Positions 1 to 6,595 of a stretch of DNA of 10,450 bases are shown piece by piece. Every line of letters starts with the position of its first letter. Position 1 is the first letter of the stretch. The notes under the pieces were generated by a model. The model was not told the DNA's origin. It saw only the letters and a program-made list of their open reading frames with translations, and ran no database searches. Made by a program: the position numbers and the translations under genes. This DNA is from an uncultured Hyphomicrobiales bacterium (lineage in GTDB: Bacteria; Pseudomonadota; Alphaproteobacteria; Rhizobiales; Xanthobacteraceae): assembly GCA_903891395.1 (NCBI GenBank), contig CAITEM010000012.1:1-10450 (forward strand), given 5' to 3'.

Positions 1-139
1 AGAGATTGTTACGCTCCCGCCGGCCGATCAGGCTGAACTGGAAAAGCGCTTGAAGCCTATTGGTGCCGAGGTGACCAAAAACGACCCGGTCCTCAAGGCA
101 TTCTACGACAAGCTTGAGGCGACGGCGGCAAAATACTGA
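1..139 (+). CDS. dctP: TRAP transporter solute-binding protein, C-terminal end (partial)
   Basis: This is the last 45 codons of a gene that begins left of the window; reading from base 2, the frame ends at the TGA at 137-139. The visible tail contains RLKPIGAEVTKNDPVLKAFY and ends ATAAKY. An amphipathic helix with this type of FYDKL...A.KY ending is typical of DctP-family periplasmic binding proteins. The identification rests mostly on position: complete dctQ and dctM genes follow on the same strand, which is the usual P-Q-M order. A DctP protein binds the substrate in the periplasm and delivers it to the membrane subunits. The ligand pocket lies outside the window, so the substrate cannot be read here. 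A TAXI-type binding protein is a less likely alternative. Confidence 0.75.
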   Translation, partial: EIVTLPPADQAELEKRLKPIGAEVTKNDPVLKAFYDKLEATAAKY

Positions 140-226
140 AGTCCAATGTCCAGCACAGGCAGCGCACGACCTCGGCTCTATGGATATTTCTTAAACCGTC
201 GAGCCAGGGTCGGGCGCATAACTTCG

Positions 227-244
227 ACCAAACCTAGCTTTGGT
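227..244 (+). repeat. Small inverted repeat between dctP and dctQ
   Basis: The 128-base gap between dctP and dctQ (140-267) contains a perfect 6-bp inverted repeat, ACCAAA at 227-232 and TTTGGT at 239-244, with a 6-base loop. It lies about 23 bases before the dctQ start and is not followed by a T tract, so it is not a standard terminator. A hairpin here could stabilise the dctP message or lower expression of dctQM relative to dctP, as is common when a binding protein is needed in excess. That role is inference; a 6-bp repeat can also arise by chance. I see no convincing promoter in the rest of the gap. Confidence 0.3.
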
Positions 245-267
245 AGGATCAGCTAACGGAAGTCCAG

Positions 268-774
268 ATGCCTGACGAGAAGCCGCCGTCGAGAAAAAGA
301 CAGTTAGAAGAGCTGATCTTTATTAAAATTCCTCACATCGCCGTTGGCGTGCTGTTTCTCATCGGTGTTGCGATCAATATCGTAAACGTCGTCGGCCGTT
401 ACGTTTTCTCGGTCCCGGTTTTTTGGGCTGAAGAAGCGTTGAGCTTTCTTTTGATTTGGATCGTTTTTTTGATCGCAGGCTCAATTACGTATCGCGGTGC
501 ACATCTCAATATGGATTTGGTCTATTCGCTCCTCCCTGCGCAGGTGAAAAGAGTCATTAATTTCGTCATCCCGTCTGCCATTATCGCTTGCTCGCTGTTC
601 GCGGCATATCAGTCGTGGAAAATTGTTGTTTTGCACTATCATAACGGCAGCGTAACCGCGGGAACGGAAATTCCTCTTCTAATTCCTGCCTCGGCGCTGC
701 TGTTTGGATTTAGCTTCATGGCGCTGGCCGCGATCGTGCGGTTCCGGTCTTACACCGCCGGAAAATTCGACTAA
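268..774 (+). CDS. dctQ: TRAP transporter small permease subunit DctQ
   Basis: This 168-residue protein is the small four-helix membrane subunit of a tripartite ATP-independent periplasmic transporter. Hydrophobic segments lie at about residues 23-43, 54-74, 96-115 and 136-157. The family signature is clear: NVVGRYVF (40-47), then WAEEAL (53-58), then a LIWIVFLIAGS helix (62-72) and a basic/His loop YRGAHLNMD (75-83). The length is normal for DctQ. The ATG at 268 follows a GGA at 258-260 with seven bases between. The dctM start lies 14 bases after the stop, so the two are surely cotranscribed. DctQ pairs with DctM in the inner membrane, and uptake is driven by the sodium or proton gradient. 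The gene is AT-rich compared with the enzyme operon (25 G+C in 60 bases at 421-480), which is partly explained by its Phe/Ile-rich membrane segments. Confidence 0.92.
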   Translation: MPDEKPPSRKRQLEELIFIKIPHIAVGVLFLIGVAINIVNVVGRYVFSVPVFWAEEALSFLLIWIVFLIAGSITYRGAHLNMDLVYSLLPAQVKRVINFVIPSAIIACSLFAAYQSWKIVVLHYHNGSVTAGTEIPLLIPASALLFGFSFMALAAIVRFRSYTAGKFD

Positions 775-788
775 CGCGGAGCGGTACA

Positions 789-2063
789 ATGTATTGGGTT
801 ATGGGAATCCTCCCGTTTGTCTTGCTGCTTCTTGGCTTTCCGATCTTTCTTCTCTTGCTGACGACGTCGCTCGTGGTGCTGTTGTTTTTCTTCGACGTTC
901 CGATGACCGTCGTTGCGCAGATCATCTTCAATAGCCTCAACAAATATGCGCTTCTGGCTGTGCCGTTCTTTGTCTTTGCCGGCAGTCTCATGTCGCGGGG
1001 AGGGATTTCGGTGCGCCTTTTGCGGTGGGTGGCGTCTTTGATCGGCGGCTTCCGCGCCAATATTCCCCTGACGTCTTTGGGTTTCGCCGCTTTGTTTGGC
1101 GCGACGTCCGGCATAACGACGGCCGCGACCGCGGCCATTGGCACGCTAACTTACCCTCGCATGCGCGAGGCCGGATACAGCGAGAGTTTCGCCTCCGCCT
1201 TGATTACGTCCGAAGGCGCCTTGGACAATCTAATTCCGCCGTCAATCGCGATGATCATTTACGGAATTGCTTCTGACAGCTCGATTATTCAGTTGTGGAC
1301 CGCCGGCATCGGCCCGTGCTTGCTGCTGTCGAGCTTCTTTGGGGCTTACATCTACTACCATTCGATCAAAGTCGGCATCACCGATACCGGGCGATTTTCC
1401 CTGAAAGAATTTGTCCTGGCGACGCGCGACGGCGTGTGGGCGTTGGGAGCGATCGTCGTCATTATTGGGGGCATTTATTCTGGCGTGTTTTCGCCGACCG
1501 AGGCCGCCGGCGTCGCGTGCGTGTACGCCATTATCATTAGCTATTTCGTCTACAAAGAAGTGACGTTGGCAGAACTGTTTGAGACCGCCACGCGGTCCAT
1601 GTATCTGACCGGATTGATCTTCATCATTGTCGCGGTGGCCGGTCTGTATTCCTGGCTGCTCACGATCAGCGGCATTGCCCAGTCGACAGTGTCGCTTATC
1701 AGCACGCTGCACACCGCGCCGTGGGTCATTTTGCTGGTGATCAATCTGTTTTTGCTGTTCATCGGTTGTTTCCTCGATCCGGCTTCGGCTTTGATAATGC
1801 TGACGCCGTTGCTTGCGCCGGTTGCGATTTCGCTCGGGGTCGATCCGATACATTTTGGCGTGATCGTGGTGATGAACCTGACGATCGGGACTTTTCATCC
1901 GCCGTTCGGATTGAATATTTTCGTTTGCCAGGCGCTGTTCAAGATTCCGTCGGCGTCGCTTTATAAGGGGTTGGTGCCGTTCGTGACCCTGGCGGTCGTT
2001 GCGTTGCTATTGGTGACGTACATTCCGGCGATCTCGCTGACGCTCTTGCACGCCGTATTTTAA
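789..2063 (+). CDS. dctM: TRAP transporter large permease subunit DctM
   Basis: This 424-residue protein is the large transport subunit of the TRAP system and is almost entirely hydrophobic, consistent with 11-12 membrane helices. Family motifs appear in the expected order: an N-terminal LLLLGFPIF (12-20), the first scoop-loop region GATSGITTAATAAIG (104-118), NLIPPSIAMIIYG (148-159), GGIYSGVFSPTEAAG (227-241), CFLDPASALIMLTPLLAP (327-344) and FHPPFGLNIFV (369-379). The length matches the family and the frame is unbroken. The ATG at 789 has a GGAG at 778-781, seven bases upstream. DctM forms the transport path and works with DctQ and the periplasmic DctP. The gene converges on the MDR oxidoreductase with only 22 bases between stop codons. 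That gap holds a 10-bp palindrome (2078-2087) but no terminator with a T tract. Confidence 0.95.
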   Translation: MYWVMGILPFVLLLLGFPIFLLLLTTSLVVLLFFFDVPMTVVAQIIFNSLNKYALLAVPFFVFAGSLMSRGGISVRLLRWVASLIGGFRANIPLTSLGFAALFGATSGITTAATAAIGTLTYPRMREAGYSESFASALITSEGALDNLIPPSIAMIIYGIASDSSIIQLWTAGIGPCLLLSSFFGAYIYYHSIKVGITDTGRFSLKEFVLATRDGVWALGAIVVIIGGIYSGVFSPTEAAGVACVYAIIISYFVYKEVTLAELFETATRSMYLTGLIFIIVAVAGLYSWLLTISGIAQSTVSLISTLHTAPWVILLVINLFLLFIGCFLDPASALIMLTPLLAPVAISLGVDPIHFGVIVVMNLTIGTFHPPFGLNIFVCQALFKIPSASLYKGLVPFVTLAVVALLLVTYIPAISLTLLHAVF

Positions 2064-2085
2064 ACGGGCGGACGTAAAGCGATCG

Positions 2086-3093
2086 CTAGATGGCTATGAC
2101 CGTCTTGCCGAAGTGCTTCGCGTCTTGCTGATGCGCGTAGGCGGCTTTAACGTCGTCGAAACCAAACACCTGGTCGATCGCGGGCTTTAGCCCGTGTAGA
2201 GCGATTGCCCGGTTCATATCGGCGAACATTTCGCGAGATCCGACATGAATGCCTTGGAGACAGATGGATTTGCGATTGATGGCGCGCGGATTGATGGAGC
2301 CCGGTCCGGCCAGCGCGCCAATGACGTAGATCGAACCGCCTTGACGGACGGCATTCATGGATTTCTCCAAGGTACCGGCACCGCCGACTTCCAGGATATG
2401 ATCGACACCGGCGCCTTCGGTTTGCTTCAGGATTTCCTTGTCCCAATCGGGCGTCGTCTTGTAGTTGATGAGAGCGTCGGCCCCCATCGATCCGACCCGC
2501 TCCAGTTTTTCGTCGCTGCTGGAGGTGTGGAACACGAAGGCGCCATGCATTTTCGCGAACTGCAGCCCGAAGCAGGCGACCCCGCCGGTGCCGAGAATGG
2601 CGACGGTGTCGCCGGCCTTGATCTGGCCGGTCGTTACGAGCGCATTCCACGCCGTCAGCGCCGCGCAGGGCAGGGTGGCGGCTTCCTCGAAGCTGAGGTG
2701 GCCGGGGGTGTGCACCGCGCCCGTCTCATTGAGCAGCGCGTATTCGGCCAAGACGCCGTCGATCATGCCGCCCAGTGAATTCTTCGACGCGTCGGCGGGA
2801 ATATGTCCGCCGGTCCATCGTTGAAAAAACGTACTGGCGACGCGGTCGCCGACTTTGAATTGCGTCACGCCGGGACCGATGGCGACGACGGCGCCGGCGC
2901 CGTCGGACAGCGGGATCACCGGAAATTTGGTGTAGCCGTAAGCGCCCTTGATGACGCCCTGGTCGCGGTAATTCAGCGCGGCGGCGCGAATCTGCACCAC
3001 AATTTGGCCCTGGCCGGGCTTGGGCTCGGCACGGTCTGGATTGAGAACCAGCCCATCGAGCCCGGTGGTTTCGCGAACCTCCCAGGCCTTCAT
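2086..3093 (-). CDS. Zinc-independent MDR-family NAD(P)-dependent oxidoreductase (quinone oxidoreductase-like)
   Basis: This 335-residue protein belongs to the medium-chain dehydrogenase/reductase superfamily: a GroES-like N-terminal domain (about 1-125) and a Rossmann domain (about 130-300). The N-terminal part has ALNYRDQGVIKG (39-50) and PLSDGAGAVVAIGPGV (61-76). The first is the zinc-free quinone-oxidoreductase/enoyl-reductase type: the Cys of the catalytic zinc site is replaced within LNYRD, and there is no four-Cys structural zinc lobe. The cofactor site is ILGTGGVACFGLQFAK (166-181), followed by HILEVGGAGTLEKSM (232-246) and GGSIYVIGAL (252-261). A reductase or dehydrogenase acting on an enone, quinone or alcohol is likely; the substrate is unknown. 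It is the last gene of the enzyme operon. Its ATG overlaps the stop of the Ldh_2 gene in an ATGA, which suggests translational coupling. Confidence 0.88.
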   Translation of the reverse strand: MKAWEVRETTGLDGLVLNPDRAEPKPGQGQIVVQIRAAALNYRDQGVIKGAYGYTKFPVIPLSDGAGAVVAIGPGVTQFKVGDRVASTFFQRWTGGHIPADASKNSLGGMIDGVLAEYALLNETGAVHTPGHLSFEEAATLPCAALTAWNALVTTGQIKAGDTVAILGTGGVACFGLQFAKMHGAFVFHTSSSDEKLERVGSMGADALINYKTTPDWDKEILKQTEGAGVDHILEVGGAGTLEKSMNAVRQGGSIYVIGALAGPGSINPRAINRKSICLQGIHVGSREMFADMNRAIALHGLKPAIDQVFGFDDVKAAYAHQQDAKHFGKTVIAI

Positions 3094-4178
3094 GCGGGCG
3101 GGCTCTCGATCATGCCGGCGACATTCTTCAGCGCCGCGCGCAGGTTATCGAACATGACAATGCCCTCGGCCGCAGCCTTGCGCTTGACCGCGTGGCCGCG
3201 CGAACCGGGCAGGCGCGGCGGCTCGGCGCCGGGCATGCCCTTGGCGGTCGTGACCTTCTCGGCGATATGCGTCATGCGTGCGCCATAACGTTCGGCTCCG
3301 GCAAAGCCTTCCGGATTGAGCGCCAGGAAGAACTGGCAGATGTTGCTCGGCCGCTTGACCATGTTCTCGTAGGTGACCTGGAAGCCGGGCTCGCCGTCGC
3401 TGAGCGCGCTGCACAGCACTTCGACCATCAGCGCCAGCGCGTAGCCTTTGGGGCCGCCGATCGGCACCAGCGAGCCTTTGACGGCGACGGCGGGATCGGT
3501 CGTCGGCTGGCCCGCCGGATCGAGCGCCCAGCCTTCGGGGATCGCTTTCTGCCCGGCCGCCAGCGCGTGGCGGATGCGCGAGCGCGCCACCGCCGCCGTC
3601 GCCATGTCGGCGACGACCGGGTCGGCATGGGGGATCGGGAAGGCCGCGCCAATCGGATTGGTGCCGAACAGGCCTTCGGTGCCGCCCGTCGGCGCGATCG
3701 CCGGCATGGCATTGGTAAAAGCCAGTCCGATCATGCCATGCTCGGCGGCGCGCTCGGCATAGTAGCCCGCGGCGCCAAAGTGGCTGCTCTTGCGCACCGC
3801 GACCGCGCCAAGACCATGCGTCCTCGCCATATCGATGGCCATGTCCATGGCGCGCCGGCTGACGACGAGGCCGAGACCGTTGTCGGCGTCGATCACCGCG
3901 CAGCAAGGCATCGCATGCTTCACGGCGAATAGCGGCTGACACTTGATGGTCTGGTCGATGAGCCCGCGCGTATAGAGTGGCAAATGGACTGCGCCGTGCG
4001 AATCCGATCCATGAAGTTGGGCCCAGACCGCCACCTCGGCCGCGATATCGGCGTCGATGCGGGGTACGCCGCATTGCACGAACACGTCCGATACCAGGCG
4101 CGATAGTTCGGCTGGCGTGACACGTTCGGCGGCGGCGGTCTGCCGCAATCTGGCGGTGAGGGCTGCGATATCGCTCAT
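3090..4178 (-). CDS. Ldh_2-family NAD(P)-dependent 2-hydroxyacid (malate/L-lactate-type) dehydrogenase
   Basis: This 362-residue protein belongs to the Ldh_2 family, which has its own fold unrelated to classical malate/lactate dehydrogenases. The family includes ureidoglycolate dehydrogenase AllD, diketogulonate reductase DlgD, sulfolactate dehydrogenase ComC and piperideine-2-carboxylate reductase DpkA. Visible motifs are GSDSHGAVHLPLYTRGL (57-73) with the presumed catalytic His61, SSHFGAAGYYAERAAEHG (131-148), GTNPIGAAFPIP (172-183), ADMATAAVAR (190-199), IPEGWALDPAGQPTTDP (213-229) and GGPKGYALALMVEVL (241-255). The Ser usually found in DMATS is Ala195 here. It probably oxidises a 2-hydroxyacid or reduces a 2-oxoacid (or cyclic imino acid) in the cytoplasm; the exact substrate cannot be read. 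It starts 12 bases after the amidohydrolase stop and overlaps the MDR gene by 4 bases. GC is very high (47 G+C in 60 bases at 3481-3540), which creates long false reading frames in the other frames. Confidence 0.9.
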   Translation of the reverse strand: MSDIAALTARLRQTAAAERVTPAELSRLVSDVFVQCGVPRIDADIAAEVAVWAQLHGSDSHGAVHLPLYTRGLIDQTIKCQPLFAVKHAMPCCAVIDADNGLGLVVSRRAMDMAIDMARTHGLGAVAVRKSSHFGAAGYYAERAAEHGMIGLAFTNAMPAIAPTGGTEGLFGTNPIGAAFPIPHADPVVADMATAAVARSRIRHALAAGQKAIPEGWALDPAGQPTTDPAVAVKGSLVPIGGPKGYALALMVEVLCSALSDGEPGFQVTYENMVKRPSNICQFFLALNPEGFAGAERYGARMTHIAEKVTTAKGMPGAEPPRLPGSRGHAVKRKAAAEGIVMFDNLRAALKNVAGMIESPPA

Positions 4179-4190
4179 GCTTCTGACTTC

Positions 4191-5057
4191 TTATTTGGGC
4201 GCGGCGCCGGGGAAGAAAGCTTCGGCGTTGCGATGGAATATCTTCTCGTAGACTTCCTCACTATAGCCGAGCGAACGCCAGTCGTCCGTCAGCCTTTCCA
4301 GCGTCAGGGTCGGCCAATCCCAGCCGAACATGATGCGGTCCTGCAGACGGCTGCCGATGTCTTTCTTCAAAGCTGGCGTGAAATACTTCGGCGACCAGCC
4401 GTGCACTTCGTATTGCACGTTCGCCTTGTGCAGCAGGATTGCGATCATGTCGTCTTGCCAGGGCCAAGCCGGACGCCCGGCGAGGATCTTTAGTTCAGGA
4501 TAGCGGGCGGCGACGTAATCGACATGGCGGGGATGGCCATCGTCCAGCAGGATGCCTTTGCCGCCGGGCAGGCCCTGGCCGATGCCGGTCAGGCCGGTCA
4601 TCAGCAGCACCGGCGCACCCACTTCGATCGAGAGCTTGTAGAACGGGTCCCAGATCGGGTCGCTCGGCGGAAACCCAAGATTGTTCTGGCTCTGGCAGAA
4701 TCCATAGAATCCGGTGTTGGAATCTTTCAGTCTCCGGAACTCTTTCAGCCAGAAATCCTTCATGGACGGATTGATGGCGACCCAGTTGCCGTAGACGATA
4801 TCCGAATTCTTGCGGGCGAAGTCGATGACGTAATCATGCGACTGCCTGATCTGGTCCTCGTCGGTGAAGCGCCATGTGCGGTAAATGTCGAGGATGGTGC
4901 GGACGTTGCGCTTTCGGAAGCCGTCCGCCATCTCCTCCTCGGTTTCGAAGGTGCGCTTGCGTTTGAAGACGCGCTGCGCCTGCTCGTAATCCTCCTGCGA
5001 GGCGTGGTGCAGGCCGGCCTTGGTCGAGAAATGCGAATGACAGTCGAAATAGCGCAT
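4191..5057 (-). CDS. Amidohydrolase_2/ACMSD-like protein with altered metal site
   Basis: This 288-residue TIM-barrel protein belongs to the amidohydrolase_2 (ACMSD) group of decarboxylases and hydrolases. The start is the ATG at 5057, giving MRYFDCHSHFS; the frame stays open further upstream only because it runs into the ligase gene. The N-terminal metal motif HxH is present (His7, His9), as are HPRHVDYVAARYPELKI (175-191) and MFGWDWP (243-249) with Asp247. The histidine expected at the end of the middle strand is Met153 in PVLLMTG (149-155). The later active-site histidine, usually in an HxG-PW or HAGG motif, is Arg195 in AGRPAWPW (193-200). With both replaced, the metal site is either differently built or lost. 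A decarboxylase, hydratase or lactonase-type role in the pathway is possible, as is a non-catalytic role. It lies 5 bases after the ligase stop, with a GAAG at the ligase stop serving as the ribosome site. Confidence 0.82.
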   Translation of the reverse strand: MRYFDCHSHFSTKAGLHHASQEDYEQAQRVFKRKRTFETEEEMADGFRKRNVRTILDIYRTWRFTDEDQIRQSHDYVIDFARKNSDIVYGNWVAINPSMKDFWLKEFRRLKDSNTGFYGFCQSQNNLGFPPSDPIWDPFYKLSIEVGAPVLLMTGLTGIGQGLPGGKGILLDDGHPRHVDYVAARYPELKILAGRPAWPWQDDMIAILLHKANVQYEVHGWSPKYFTPALKKDIGSRLQDRIMFGWDWPTLTLERLTDDWRSLGYSEEVYEKIFHRNAEAFFPGAAPK

Positions 5058-5062
5058 GGTGC

Positions 5063-6514
5063 TCACTTCTTTTCGTAACGGTGATCGAGAATGCGCTTTG
5101 GCTTGCCTTCGCGGCCGCGGTTCGACCACTCCATCAAGGCGTCTTCCTTCACCAGCTCGACGGCGAGTTTGAGGCCCAAATCGGAGTGGAGCCGCTTCTC
5201 GATATGGTCCTTCAGCCCGTCCCAGCCGCCGGCATCGTCGCGAACCTCGACCTTGACCGTCATTTCGTCGCGCACCACGCCGTCGCGGACATTGCGTTCC
5301 GCGATGCAGAGCCATTCGCCGGTGGTGCGTTCGTCACTCTTGATCGCGGGCAGGCAGGCTTGCGGCCAGATGCTGACGCCGCGGATGCGCACCATCGTGT
5401 CGCTGCGGCCGAGCATCTTCTGCATGCGGCGGAAGCAACTGCCGCACTCGCAGCGTTCGGTCGAGACGATACGGGTGAGGTCGCGCAGATTGAACCGAAT
5501 CATCGGCTGTTGGCGGCGGTGCAGAATCGTGCACACCATGTTGCCGATTTCTCCATTCGGCACGGCCTTCTCGTCTTCGACGCCGACGACCTCGAAATAG
5601 GTGCTGTCCTCGTGGAAGTGCAGCCCGGCTTTGTGTTTGCACTCGAAGGCGCCCATGCCCATCTCGTGCGTGCCATACATGTCATAGACGTCGCAGCCCC
5701 AGAGGGCTTCGAGCTGATTGCGGAAGGCGTTATCGACGTCGGGACCAAGGCCGCAGCCGAGGAACTTGGTCTTGAGATCGCGCACGTCGAAGTTCAGTTC
5801 GTCGCGCGCCACCTTGGCGAGTTGCGTGGCGTATTCCGGGCGCACATACCAGACATTGGTCCCCCAATCCTGTGCGATTTCGATCTGGCGCCGCGAACTG
5901 GTGACCGCGCCGGTGCCGGTGGTGATGGGCAGCGCGCCGAGGTAATCGTGGCAGGCCTTGTAGCAACACCAGCCGGCGTTACCGAGCGAGGCGGTGTGCG
6001 GGATTTGCACGCGGTCACCCGGGCGCACCCCAACGATATAGAGATTGCGCGCATGGGTGAGGCCGTTGAGTTCCCATTCCTGCGGCGCATACAGGGTAGG
6101 GCGCGGCTTGCCGGTGGTGCCGCCGCTGGTCTGCAGCTTCATCGGCGTCGTCTGCATCTTGCCGAAGACGTCGCCATTGATCAGGCCGAACGGCGGGTTC
6201 TCTTCCTGGTCCTTCTTGATATCCGCGGAATCGAACATCGGCAGCTTGACGATATCGTCGATGCTTTTGATGTCGCCCGGCTCGAGGCCTACGGCCTTCC
6301 AGCGGCGTTTATAGAAGTCGTTCTGCCAGCCGGTGATCATCAGATCGAGGAATTGCTCGTTCTGGAAGGCGCGGATCTGGTCGGCTGACCAACGCCAGCG
6401 TGTCTGCTCGAACACATCCGGCACCGGATACTTCCTATAGAGCGCGTCCCAGTCGATCGACCGGTGATAGATTGGCAAACTGCTTTCGGTAATATTTCGG
6501 TCGACAACCGACAT
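5063..6514 (-). CDS. PaaK-type (phenylacetate-CoA ligase family) acyl/aryl-CoA ligase
   Basis: This 483-residue AMP-forming ligase of the phenylacetate-CoA ligase family would activate a carboxylic acid to its CoA thioester through an acyl-adenylate. Counting from the ATG at 6514, the phosphate-binding motif is TSGGTTGKPR (129-138). The adenine/Mg motif is YDMYGTHEMG (276-285), the ribose-binding region is PMIRFNLRDLTRI (337-349), the hinge region is GRSDTMVRIRGVSIWP (369-384), and a C-terminal lysine candidate lies in GKPKRI (470-475). A CECGSC cluster (355-360) precedes the hinge, as in PaaK proteins that carry a CxCG element. The frame is also open from a TTG at 6529, but the ATG at 6514 has a GGAG six bases upstream and is preferred. 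The length is somewhat above the roughly 430 residues of classical PaaK because of an N-terminal extension. The substrate is unknown; an aromatic acid is the first guess. Confidence 0.9.
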   Translation of the reverse strand: MSVVDRNITESSLPIYHRSIDWDALYRKYPVPDVFEQTRWRWSADQIRAFQNEQFLDLMITGWQNDFYKRRWKAVGLEPGDIKSIDDIVKLPMFDSADIKKDQEENPPFGLINGDVFGKMQTTPMKLQTSGGTTGKPRPTLYAPQEWELNGLTHARNLYIVGVRPGDRVQIPHTASLGNAGWCCYKACHDYLGALPITTGTGAVTSSRRQIEIAQDWGTNVWYVRPEYATQLAKVARDELNFDVRDLKTKFLGCGLGPDVDNAFRNQLEALWGCDVYDMYGTHEMGMGAFECKHKAGLHFHEDSTYFEVVGVEDEKAVPNGEIGNMVCTILHRRQQPMIRFNLRDLTRIVSTERCECGSCFRRMQKMLGRSDTMVRIRGVSIWPQACLPAIKSDERTTGEWLCIAERNVRDGVVRDEMTVKVEVRDDAGGWDGLKDHIEKRLHSDLGLKLAVELVKEDALMEWSNRGREGKPKRILDHRYEKK

Positions 6515-6520
6515 AGAAGT

Positions 6521-6524
6521 CTCC
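6521..6524 (-). promoter_or_regulatory. Ribosome binding site that decides the CoA-ligase start
   Basis: On the minus strand a GGAG sits six bases before the ATG at 6514 and lies inside the longer TTG-initiated frame that begins at 6529. This spacing favours the ATG as the real start. Confidence 0.6.
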
Positions 6525-6543
6525 GTCAAAATTCCAAACTTCT

Positions 6544-6571
6544 GCGCGGCAAACCGCCGCGCTTGGCGGCG
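6544..6571 (-). repeat. Overlapping, mutually exclusive hairpins between the aldolase-like and ligase genes
   Basis: The 81-base gap 6515-6595 contains two GC-rich stem-loops that share one arm. The first pairs GCGCGGC (6544-6550) with GCCGCGC (6556-6562) around a 5-base loop, a perfect 7-bp stem. The second pairs CGCCGC (6555-6560) with GCGGCG (6566-6571) around a 5-base loop, a perfect 6-bp stem. Only one can form at a time. In the operon transcript they lie between the aldolase-like stop and the ligase ribosome site. No T tract follows, so this is not a complete intrinsic terminator. It may protect or process the message or tune ligase translation (inference). Confidence 0.45.
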
Positions 6572-6595
6572 TCATCCCGCACTCGCACTCTCGTC

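Noticed and set aside
2078..2087. 10-bp palindrome AGCGATCGCT between dctM and the MDR gene, considered as a terminator or repeat family member
   Set aside because: It has no loop and no T tract, I noticed only one copy in the window, and it overlaps the MDR stop codon, so it is probably chance.
3145..4074. Long open frames of 246 and 309 codons in other frames over the Ldh_2 gene
   Set aside because: They are Arg-rich shadows caused by high third-position GC; the Ldh_2 frame carries all the family motifs.
5058..5315. An 86-residue upstream extension of the amidohydrolase at 4191-5057
   Set aside because: The extension runs inside the CoA ligase gene in another frame. The family begins at the HxH strand immediately after the ATG at 5057.
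5081..6388. A 435-codon open frame on the plus strand opposite the CoA ligase
   Set aside because: It is a high-GC shadow of the ligase gene, whose AMP-binding motifs are unmistakable. The translation is rich in Ala/Asp/His with no family motif.
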